Positions 28,701-41,222 of a DNA stretch of 64,000 bases are shown here, piece by piece. Below the pieces are notes generated by a model. That model saw nothing but the letters and a program-made list of their open reading frames with translations, ran no database searches and was not told the DNA's origin. The translations under genes and the position numbers were made by a program. The stretch spans positions 4,278,001 through 4,342,000 of the forward strand of contig NC_064000.1 of assembly GCF_932276165.1 (NCBI RefSeq), written 5' to 3'. This stretch comes from Plutella xylostella (Eukaryota > Arthropoda > Insecta > Lepidoptera > Plutellidae). Every line of letters begins with the position of its first letter. The stretch's first letter is position 1.

Positions 28701-31700
28701 AGCATAACCAGGGAGTAGTGGTTGATTTTTGACACATCTGTCATGAATTTTATATGGAGATGACGTATTGGCACTAAAGCTCAAGGAGTTTGTTAGGTAT
28801 GGGATTTAGCTTTGTTGTTTGAATATTTTATAAAATTCAGGGCACATGTGATCGGACAAGTGAAATTTAATTACTGTTTGTTTTTATTTCATACGTAGGG
28901 TACATAATTTTTGTTAGTAAAGTGTATTGTATTAATTAGGCCACTGCTGCAGCTGTTCAAACGGATTGGCTATGAAGTGTTTACAGAACAACACAGTTTA
29001 GTATACGCTTATAATGTGGATTATTATTTGCAATATGGAATCATGAATATACTGCGTTTTAACTTCCGGATAAATCGTCCGGTTAAAGATAAAATTATGT
29101 AATCGATAAGCAAATGTGTCGATAACCATGTGCCATTAGATTAATTGAAAAATACATTACGGTTATTAATTTATTAATTTGATATTATACTTAATTCACT
29201 TGTAAGTACCTACATAGGTACTTACCATTATGTGAATGAATATTCGGGAGTATCTACCTAAGTAACATCAAAAAGTGAATGTTGCTTTAAGGCTAAATCA
29301 TAAAGGTTATTTTGTCAGTACCCATACACGGTTATCAGGCCAAGTAAAGATGAACAGTAGCTTACGTAATGTGCTTGCCTACAATAACACAAATAAAAAC
29401 CCACGAGCGCCACATAAAGGCACATACACATAGAACGCTGGCTACCAACACCGATGCACGCTATTCTTAATAAATAGTGTCAGATAGCCGACCCTATCCC
29501 GTTGTAATAAATATTCTGATTGCTTAACAGCTCTCTGAAACGTTGTATTTCGTCTAACTAGTGCAGCTCAAACTATGAGACTGGCAGATTGGCGCTGGAA
29601 GCCAGCTTTCATTGTGTGTACGCCCTTAGAACGTAAAGAAAGTATCACATGTGGTATTAGCTTTCTGTGTTTGTATTGTGTAAAAGCTTCAGTATGATTT
29701 GAGTTTGAATCTATGAATGTTCACGTTGGCATTTAGCGCTTTTACATCACACGAAAGATACGATTCTTTAGGAAGCTTATGTATAAAAATTGTATAGGTA
29801 CTATGTAATAGGCGTTAGCAAACTAGGTATTCTTCCAGTAGATATAGATAACTGTTACTAAGGCATACTACTAATGTCTGCTACATTCGGAAATATCAAA
29901 ATATACACTCGCGAGCAATGAAAAAGTTCCAGTGACTTACTGTCAATGGCAGATAGAACTTTTCAGTTTACTATTACGAACTCAAAGTCAAAGTCAAATT
30001 CACAAAAATCCTTGAGTCTTTCAAATTTCACACTAACCAAACCCCGTAATCTTGCAGCCAAAACCCGAGTCCAAGCCCGACCCGGACTCCGACGAAGACC
30101 CCAGCGAGCATGACCCCTCGGAAGACGCCCCGCTAATGGGCAGCACCCTGAGCCTGCAGCCGCGGAGGCCGGAGATCATAGCCAACATACCCAAGGTCAC
30201 CCTCGACAAGAGCCAGTCTGTCAGCCAGCTGAATGAGGAGAGAGAGGTGGTCGCCGCGCAGCCGGTTAAGAGACGAAGTGAGTGGTTTTCTTTCTACGAA
30301 AAACGTTAAATGACACCGTAGGTTTGGCGATGGTGAATCTGTGAGTACAGGGGTGTGGGTTCGAATCCTGCTATTGAAGAGTTTTTGTGATGAGTCACTG
30401 CACTGGCCTGTAGTGAAAATTTAAATTAGTTTAAAAGTGAAACTAAGTAATCAAACAAAAACAAGCATAGTTGGAAAAGATATAGCGGTGGAATGTAGCT
30501 TTTATTTATTACACCATATAAAGATTAGCAAAATAGCACAAATGAAGTAATCGATTAAATAAATTGGACAATAAAACTGGAGTATTGCCATGATTTAAAT
30601 TGCACACATCGATGCTATAGCGACTAACAACTATAACGATCACATTAAAAAATATGCACTTTAGGAAACCTAGAATGTTATTTTTAAAACCACAACTGCA
30701 AAACAAGTTTGGTGACGTCACAATGTTTATGCAACGCTTAAAAACCTAATTAGCATTTAACAACAATCGAATCAGCATACGTTTTTTGATAACTAATGCT
30801 TTTGGAGATGCACCGGCAAGATATCTCTAATTCTCTATACAACCGGTATTTTACGTAAGTATTGAATTTCTTTATAATAAATATGTTTTTTGCATTTCAG
30901 GTTCGCAAGACTCGCCAGTGGTACTGTCAGTGCTAGAGGACGTAAAAAGGATAAAAGTTAACAACAAAAAGGAACCTCAAACAAACGGAGCTGTGGCACA
31001 ACCGTCCTTGTACCCGCATCTGTCAGACATAGAGACAGACACTTCACACACACAAGAAGAGTACTCCGACTGTGGTGGATCAAGGTGTGGACACTATGCC
31101 TTAGAATGCGTCTTCTTTTTCCTGTGTATTTGATTTTGCAGGTTATATTTCGCGGTTTTGAATTCAAGATGGCCGCGCGCGCGAAATGGCCGCCGGCGGA
31201 AACGGAAGTCGAAGCGATGATTGGTGGTGATAGCTACGCAATAAGGAGGAATGACTGATGATGTGGAAGATATTGTAAATATTTATGTAGTTGGTAAAGT
31301 AACTTAATGGCGATTGTTTTTGTGATATGACTCGGCTCGTGTTGAGTCTCGCATGGAGTTTGACATTGAGTTAGTCGACCGGATTATACTTTTTGTTTAG
31401 GTTCCGCCAAATAATGTGATCCTTATTAACGCATACTAAGGACCTCTTTATATCTACTTGTAACTCGTGTGAATATACTTGTTTCGTATCGTGATTTCAT
31501 ATCAATTGTTTAAACGGATATAAATCAAAGGTTAAGTTTCATATTTTGAATCTATATAGTAGTATTATACAGCTTACCTTAATAATATACAATTATACAT
31601 GTACCTATAGATCTAACGAATGCTACTTAAATTATGTATACTACCTATGTATATATGTATGCGCTAGCCTATATTGAGATAGCTAAAAGTTTAGACTGAT

Positions 31701-34700
31701 ACAGCCTTAATTAGAAAACCTTTAGAACAAATTTTGCAATATTGCTAGTATTCGAATACATAAACACTAATCATTATACTATCATTACTGCATAATTAGG
31801 TATAATATGTTTAATATATAGCTTTTAAAATGACAGATAAAATCAATAACAGGACCTTGACAAAGATAAATTGCTATCTAGGTCAATGCAATATGCACTA
31901 ACTGGTTCTAAACTAAGTCAAACATAGTTCAATTCTAGATATGTTCTAAATATTCATACCGATAAACAAGTACGGGCAAAGCGCTATTGTCGCAAATTCA
32001 CTTAACAAAGGAGAGTTGCTGACAAATCTTATATTAGGTTTTCTCCAAGTGTTGCAACGATCACAATATGTGTAATAATGAACAAGGTTGTGTTTACTAA
32101 GCAGTCATGAATATTTATTAGTATCTTAACTATTGTTAAGTTAAATTTTTCGTCTGTTTATGTTATCAAGAATGGCTTTAGTTCGCAGTTTAATATATTT
32201 ACAAAACCTTAATACCTACTTTACTCTCTACATAAAATAGCACGTGGCATACCTCTGTCTATATGATAGTTAGTAGTTTTTCAAGTTGTGTGAACTTTTA
32301 ACACAAACTCATATCAGATATACTGGGTGTTGCCAAAGTGGCCAGATACAGGGTGTTGCAAAATTGGTATACTAAGCCGAAACCTACATGTGCAGCATGG
32401 TATATCTAAGCCCGAAACTGAAATCAGAATTTGGAAATTCGCGAAAAAGATTATTTTTTTCCATAGTAAAAAGTCACGTGACTAACAAAGTTTCTATGGA
32501 AAATGTTTTTTTTTTTCGCGAATTTTCAAATTCTGATTTCAGTTTCAGGCTTAGATATACCATGCTGCACATGTAGGTTTCGGCTTAGTATACCCTTTTT
32601 GCAACAGTCTGTATAAGTGCAGGCTGTTGAAAAAGTGGTATAGTAAGCCGAAAGGGGTAAAAATCTAGTTACAAAATCTATTACACCACTGTTACAACAC
32701 CTGCATATCTGATCTGAGTGTGAGTTCAAAGTTTACAAGATTCTGTAGCGATATAACTAATGGTCGCCATGATGACATAGTGGCGGCTTTCTCCGCGTTG
32801 CTAATGTTGTGAAATGCAAACACAACCTGACGCCAAGTGTCGTGTTTCTGTTTCCATATATTTCGTTGCGCTGTCACAGTTACTGGGAAAATTGTTTTGC
32901 TGAGTGTGACTTGATACGGTACGGTCAGCATCATAGCAGCTATACACTTCTGTTCCTTGATCATAGATACACTTTTGTACCTTACTTAACAAACCGTCAA
33001 TGTTTGAATGTATTAATAGACAGTTTGTGAGTTTCAGTATAAAAGTGTATAACTGCTTATGAAGCTGACTTTACCTAGAGACGAACAGTATTATGTAGAT
33101 ATTTCACGGTTATAGCAGTGTAGGGGTAGATATATAAATTTACTAATTCGATAACAATAAATCTTTAATTTAGATTTATCAAGAAAAATCCTTTCATGTG
33201 ATGTGGCTTGACTATAACTCCTTTCCTGTGACTTTCCAAATGACATTTTACGGTGAAAAAAATGGTTTACCTAACAATATCTAACCGTTTAATAATTTAC
33301 ACTAGTGTTTGTCTTACAACTTATACGCGTAGTTAGTACCTCGTGACAACTGGGTCACTACTTTGCATCCCATAAGCATTACATTTTATGACCACCAAAA
33401 AAAATCGATGGCGAAGTGCAAACCTCATGCAAATAAAGTGAGCCCAAATTTAACGGACTGATCGGAATACGTAATATTGCTGACGAAATGTATTTTGGCA
33501 CAGCACCGACTGTCGCTTATACACGGTGTTGCAAATGTGGCAGTATAGGTAGTATCTAACTTCCAGTTTCTATAACTCTATCTATCCATAACTGGTAGTT
33601 ACTTTCATACGATTTTGACATAATCAAAAGTAACAATCTGTCAAAATCGTATGAAAGTAACTACCAGTTATGGATAGATAGAGTTATAGAAACTGGCAGT
33701 ATGTCGCATGACCCCTCTGAGTCAACCCCTTTTCCCCTTACTTACATTTTTGCTACATCCTGTTAACAGTTAATTTTCCTCAAAGATACATAAGTACCTA
33801 CTTTAGCTCGCAGTGAGCAATTTTAGTAACTGGGTGATGTATTAGTGTGCTGAGAGTCATGAGAAAACACCCTTAGCTAAGCTTTCTGTCTATCGCACTC
33901 ACTATGTAAATATAAACTGAAAATGAAGGTGGACATATGAAAGATAATGTCCTCCTAGCCGAATTTCGACCACGGCGGCCAATCTCAATTGAGATCAGCC
34001 ATCTACGCAGGAGTAGATTATAGTGCCCAAGTGTGTGCGCAGTACACAGGAGCACTCTCTGTTCCATCACTCTCATAGCCCAATGGGACGGATTGACCGA
34101 CACGACTGGAGAGAGCTAGGCGCAGGACCGACTGCTTTACATGCCCATCCGACAGCATGGATCGTTTCACTGTTTCGGACATCAGGTGATCAGCCTTCTA
34201 TGTCCTAACCAAACTTAGAACCACAATTTAGAAACACAAATTGATGGTCCCACCCGGGAATCGAACCCGGGACCTCTGGGTCATGAAGCGAAGCTTCTAC
34301 CACTAGACCACAGAGGCAGTTATATATGATATGAAAGATACTGTAATTTTGAAGCACTATCGCCTGTTTTCCCTTAAAAGGCGTCGCCATCTTTTGCCAT
34401 TAGATATTGGACTCGAAAACGTATATCTATCTTTAAGGAAATATCTTTTTGTTAGTTCAATTATTCACATAAGTTTGGCATATTATTAAACAAGGGTATG
34501 CATCCAACTTGATGTTCTTCTATGTATAAACAATTTTGAGACTGTACATAGGTACCATGCAACTTGTGTGAGACTAGGTATTCAAAATAATTATTAGGAG
34601 CTTGATAGGAAAACAAAATTAATATATCATAATTTATATCAATAAGACTGTATGTTGCCTATTAGATTAGATAAATATTACTACATAGTGTAGTTGTACA

Positions 34701-37700
34701 TACGTTTGTAGGTAGGAAACTTTTAAGTAATGTTTTTGTAAAATGTACAACTTTTAACATTAGTATCTTCACTATTATATCAATGCATTTCTAGATATGT
34801 GCTCATTATAACAAATTAATTACACCTACAAATTATACGAAATGGATGGTTATTACGAGTACCTTTATAAGGTAATATACCTAAAATACCGTTTTCAATT
34901 GTTCTTTACATGATTATTAAGTACATGGATATAATGTAATATAAAGTATACTTTCCTAATCATAATAGTAGTACTTCTAATATTCATTTCTGCCATTTTA
35001 ACACTACATAAATAATACTCAATATAACGCCCGTAAATAAAGAAACAATATAAAAATGGCGGACTGACTCACACTATCTCGCCCTATTCATATGGCTTCT
35101 TACTCCACTTATGTAACGGATGCCATTTTCATGTATTGTTTCTTTTCCTGTGTGTTTATCTGCTGTTATTAAGTGAATATAGAATGTAACGTAACCTAAC
35201 GCAACAAAAGTAAAGTTGCTAATTATAAATGGGAGAAAAAAGTGACGCGTTATTATTCGTATACGATAGTCTGTTAAAGGGAAGATTTTTCCCAAAAGTC
35301 GACTCGGTCGACCTCACGAATAATCCTCTCATGTTTTTTTCCTGTTTATAAAAATATCATAAGCATCTTTTGCCAAGTCAAGCTAAACTATGTTTTTTTT
35401 CATAATAACTGTTGTACAAGTAAAACATTTTACTAACATAATTATTAGTTATAGTACATACTTAAACATAATTTCCTTTTTCAGGTCGCCAGTTCTTAAT
35501 AATAAGTTTCACTATCTGTGATATGATAATAGTAGATCTTACTAACATGTTTTGTAATAAGTTAATAAAAGATTTTGCCCAATTTCTCTGTTCTTATTTC
35601 CCTTATTTTGCTGTGGCTGAAGTCGATATAAACTAATAAACAACCATATTTATGTTGATGATAATTTTATTTTCCAGTATCTCAGTGTCTTCAAAATATC
35701 CCGACCATTACCATGACATATGACATGTCTACCTTCCAAAAAAGAGTAATACTCTATCCAGCTGTGTTGATTATTCGCTATGACCAAGGAACATAAGTAC
35801 TTCTCTAACGAGAAGGATATGACAATGATAGTTATATAACAGAAATGATGATATATAGTACAGACAGCTTGATTAAGTACCCATATCTACATTATGATGA
35901 TGATGATGATGTCCTCTTCGTCGTATCCGACAACAGCGACTCTTGCTACACTCTGTTATGTGCTCTTATGTGACTGGCAAGTCCGAACTTCGTCTTGAAC
36001 ACCCTGTCACACTGAGCACAGTAGAGCTGTCCCACCTGTTGTATGTACATTATAGTACCTTGTCAATATCTAAAATCGTCAATGTGTGAATGAAGAAATA
36101 ACCGATTTGCTAGTTTGTCAAGGTACAGAAAGTGTATTGTGTGTAGAGTTACTGAAGTATACACACTCGGCAAATAACTATAATCTACTACTGCAGTTAG
36201 TGAGATTGGCCGCTCTGATGGAGAAATCATAATCAACCAAGGGCTTATTTTTCAATGGTCAGATAAGTGTTATCTGAAGAATAAAATCGTTGCTGTCATT
36301 GTCTAATACAAACATTCAGATGTGACAGCAACAATTTTATTCCTCAGATAACACTTATCAGACTATTGTCAAATCAGCCCCAAGAGATTTAAATATATCC
36401 GTTAGTTTGAGTAATGTTGGCAAACACTGTCGAAGGGAGTCAATTCTAAATTTCCGATCGATACGTATAGATCCTATATCCATAAGTAGGTACGCTTTAA
36501 CCAAGCTTTCGTTATGAAAGCGCTCACTACGTGTCTAATATCTACATGTATAGGTACCTAGTTTGAAATAATGAAATGCAATTGGTTACCTAAGATATTT
36601 TGCTGTAGAATAAGCAATATATGGCCACTTATTAATTTATAATTAGTAGTACTACAAGCTGATAGCATCAATTAATAAGATACGTAGCATTTTTAATTAC
36701 CCCATTGCCTGCAAATGCGCAATGACAATTTTAAATTATGTTGCTACGTGCGAGATAGGTATTGTAAATTATACTATCATTGGATACCAGTATAACCAAC
36801 CTATGGTTCACAAGTTAAATACATATTTGTATGTTTTAATACAGGTTTAATCTTTCACCTGTCCTGTCATCATGGACCACCCATCCGTTACCTATCTTTT
36901 ATAATCATATCTTTTGTCAAGTTTTTATACAGGCTGTTGCAAAAAAGGTATACTAAGCCGAAACCAGCATGTGCAGCATGTTATATCTAAGCCCGTGGTG
37001 GTTTCGGCTTAGTAAGTATACCTACCCTTTTTGCAACACTTGCCTTTATTATACGCAAACGAAAATTTTTACATATAAACAAGCGCCCCTAGCATCCACT
37101 ATGATGAGACTCATTAACAGAAGATGTATGCAGCTGTATTGTGGTTAGTTACTGTGACTGCTGTGCTGAAGATCCCGAGTTCGAGATATTTGATTAAGAC
37201 CGGGGTACCGATTCCCGAGTTACGGAGATCATTTCCAGTACCGAGATTTGGTCGAGATGATGTTTATCTCGGGTGAATTTGGAAAAATGGTATTCTGGCG
37301 ATCTCGCGAAAACGTCAAACGTCAAAATTTCTATGAGTTTGACGTTAAATAAAGATAAAAGATAAAGATAAAATACACTTTATTGCACACAAACAGAAAC
37401 AGTTTCACAAACATAGAAAAGAAAAATGGTACAATCGGCGGCCTTATTACTAAAAGTAATCTCTTCCAGACAACCACATTGAAAGGAAATATAAAGTATA
37501 AAGAAAGGGGTAACGTGTGACAAGACAAGAGAAAATACAACATAATTACTATGAACAATGTGTAAATACCTACATACAATAATACTTAAATATACAAAAT
37601 TAAATTTGAGATTTGAAGCGGATACGTTAGGGTAGATTTTAAACCGAGATATATCTCGGGCTCTGGGATCTTAATCTTGGTCCGGATTTACAGAATTAAA

Positions 37701-40700
37701 TTAAAGGGAGATGTGGCAGCGACTTTGTGTATATGTCGCAGGCATCTGGTTTAATCTCCTGTTTGATTGAACCGCTAGCCCGTTCATTGGATGACGCTAC
37801 TCAGTTGAATGACTAAAGAACAACTCGTCAAGTGGTTGACTGTAACGTCCAACGTCTTGACTGAACGTTATTCAGCGAAGTCGTTAAATGGTATATAGTA
37901 TAGCAACTTTGTAATGTCTGGTTAGGATGAACATGACCAGACAAGAGTCAACAAAAAGACTATGTTGCAGAGTCTCATCTCACAAATTAACTAAACAATA
38001 ACAATAAACGTACCTTGATATTGTTGTTCATAATTATCCAGTTTCAGCACATTTTTTTCTTTGAAACTATCCGCCGGCGGTGTAATAATAGGTAAATCCA
38101 TGTTGTCACACTATTTTAACATAAATAACGCACTTTAAAGCTAATTTATTAGCAAAAAATAACAATACAAGTGCTTTTTGTGTCAGCTGTTCGCTGTTAG
38201 ACGCCATATTTTTTTTATTCACCACCTGACTGATTTTAAGTCCGCTAACTAGTTGGACGTTTGGTGACGCTTGTACAATCAACGTTCGGCCTAGTCATAC
38301 AACTGAATAGCGACATCCAATGAACGGGCTAGCGGTTCAATCAAACAGGAGATTAAACCAGATGCCTGCGACATATATATATTTAGAATATTGTCTCTTT
38401 CTCTGACTCCTTATGGACCACCACAATGCATCGGAAATGACATTAGTACGCAAAATTGTCACCAAGGAAAATTTACTACAAATACTTAGTATGACTAGTA
38501 GGTATCTTATATTATGAGCTATTTATAAACAAGGTATGGAGCACATACATAATATTACACTAGATTCCCCAAGTCTACGTAGGTACTGTGCGTGTCAAAA
38601 GGTTGATCATATATGTTCAAATTTTGTTTCATACATTTAGGGTGGGTTGCACCATTTAACTTTAACTATTACAAACGTCAAATCCCTTGACGAGAGAGAT
38701 CAATCTTCAAGAGATTTGACGTTTGTAATAGTTAAAGTTAAATGGTGCAACCCACCCTTAGTTCCGTCCAGCTGTCAATGTCAGTGTCAAAAATAATCAT
38801 TCCTATACAAATTTAGGCACGCCCGGTTCTCATAGAAATGAGTGCATTTGTGGCATCTGTCTGAGATATGGAGGTAGGTAGATAGGAATTGTAGAGGACA
38901 GAGGTTGGGCGGCGGTCGTTGTGTTGCGGTCCACCTCGGCAGAGGGCTATGTCCAAGTGGCGGAGGATTGTTGCCATGCTGCTTCTTATCGTGTCGGTGA
39001 CCAACATTACAGCTAGACTAGGGCTTGTCACCGTAGGATTGACCAGTCATATTAGGTTCAGTCGCTGACTGCAACACACGAGGAGGAGGTACCTTTTGTG
39101 TTGCCAGTTATAAGAATATAAAATTCAGGATAACCTACTGCCACTAAGTACAGTAAGTTAAATTCAAAAGTATTACTAGGTAGGAGAAGTGACTGCTATG
39201 CTTAAGGTTACAAATTTGGATTATTCATAATGCTGCCATCATAAGCAAGTGTGCCAAAATCAGAACTACCGGATTGAACGGTAACTAGTAGGTGGTAACT
39301 ACCACATAAACCGTCAGATGAAAATGATTGTTTATTAGGTGTTTCGATTAAAAACATTAGAAACTTACAAATCTATACACAATTGAAGACACTGAGAAAT
39401 TCTACAACATTAACAATAAATAGGTATAACCTTATAACACAGCAAAATAAGGAAAATAAAAGCAGCTAGTTACATAGAAAGTAAATATTTATCTGTCAAA
39501 AAACATCACTATAAATTTTAATATTATATTTATGTATTTCAGTGAAGAAAATGGCTACGAGAACGACAAACTGAACAAATCTGACAACTGGGCAGAGACT
39601 TCGTTTGGTCGGGAAGTTATGAACGTAAGTACAACACAATAACGTAACTTCTATACTAAAGTATGTATCGTATTATTTGCATGTGCATTATTTTATTCTT
39701 GCTTAGCTGTGGTAAACTAAAACATAAAAATAATCTCTCAATGCCGCTAAATTTGGTTCCAATAAAGAAAGCCTGTGTCAAATTTGGAATGTTATTCACT
39801 AAACTTAGAGTCAGCTATAACTATAACATTATGTTACAAGTTTAACATAACAAACTCCAAGCAAAGAGGTTCAGAATGAGTCATATCCGCCTTCAGCAGT
39901 ACGCTAAACGTGCAGTGCCTACCCCGATCAACAAATTTTGTCGAAATAATTATACGAATTCGATAGAAAAGCCACTTGAATTTGTATGCGTTTTATTAGT
40001 ATTTAAGGTTACCGTCAGGGGCGCTGATCAAGATATCATACAAATTGCTATCGAATTACGTTAGCGACTTGTTAAAGTCAAATGCATTTACTTGAGTTGA
40101 CCACCAGCAGTCCAGCACCCCTCTAACCCGACAGGTGGTCTTGTAAACGTGCAGATTTCCTCACGATGTTTTCCATCTCTGATTCATCCCATCCCATCCC
40201 GGCAGGTGGTGAAGAAGAACAACACGTCGTACAAGAAGGCGGTGCGCTCGGACAGCGAGACCTCGGCCAGCGACATGAACAGCGAGCTGGACGAGCTGCT
40301 GGACGACGCACTGGACCGCAGCGAGGGACCCACGCCGCCCAAACTGAACAAGGTACGAGCCACGCCGCCCAAACTGAACAAGGTACGAGCCACACCGCCC
40401 AAACTGAACAAGGTACGAGCCACGCCGCCCAAGATGAACAAGGTACGAGCCACGCCGCCCAAACTGAACAAGGTACGAGCCACGCCGCCCAAACTGAACA
40501 AGGTACGAGCCACGCCGCCCAAACTGAACAAGGTACGAGCCACGCCGCCCAAACTGAACAAGGTACGAGCCACGCCGCCCAAACTGAACAAGGTACGAGC
40601 CACGCCGCCCAAACTGAACAAGGTACGAGCCACGCCGCCCAAGATGAACAAGGTACGAGCCACGCCGCCCAAACTGAACAAGGTACGAGCCACGCCGCCC

Positions 40701-41179
40701 AAGATGAACAAGGTACGAGCCACGCCGCCCAAACTGAACAAGGTACGAGCCACGCCGCCCAAACTGAACAAGGTACGAGCCACGCCGCCCAAACTGAACA
40801 AGGTACGAGCCACGCCGCCCAAACTGAACAAGGTACGAGCCACGCCGCCCAAACTGAACAAGGTACGAGCCACGCCGCCCAAACTGAACAAGGTAGGAGC
40901 CACGCCGCCCAAACTGAACAAGGTACGAGCCACGCCGCCCAAGTTGAATAAGGTATGAGCCACGCCGCCCAAACTGAACAAGGAACGAGCCACGCCGCCC
41001 AAACTGAACAAGGTTACACAATAATTATACTAATGTAGGGATATCTCACACACGGCCATCGGACTGCCAACCAGGCAGTCCGATGGCCGTGTATATATAA
41101 TAAATATATATAAATATATATAATAATAAATTTATTCTTATTCTTATTCTATTCTTATTCTTATATATATATATATAAA

Positions 41180-41222
<43 letters not shown>

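Larger units (their letters stand above)
31085..39542. other. 8.5-kb anillin intron rich in MITEs
   Basis: No exon is found. The first 150 bases include a GC-rich patch with two ATGGCCGC motifs (31168-31200). Otherwise it contains the SINEs, LINE pieces and MITEs listed separately, with unclassified AT-rich stretches at 31250-32340 and 34345-35890. Confidence 0.6.

Noticed and set aside
38813..39031. 72-codon minus-strand frame resembling repeat-encoded protein
   Set aside because: Could be retroelement debris, but I could not match it to the LINE fragments here with confidence.
40331..41013. Regular 30-bp repeats, possibly a CRISPR array
   Set aside because: There are no spacers; units are directly contiguous. 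The genome is eukaryotic and the unit is an exon end with a donor.
40161..41021. Long minus-strand open frames of 275-286 codons
   Set aside because: Shadows of the 30-bp array. Any stop-free frame of a repeat stays open, and the plus frame continues a conserved exon.
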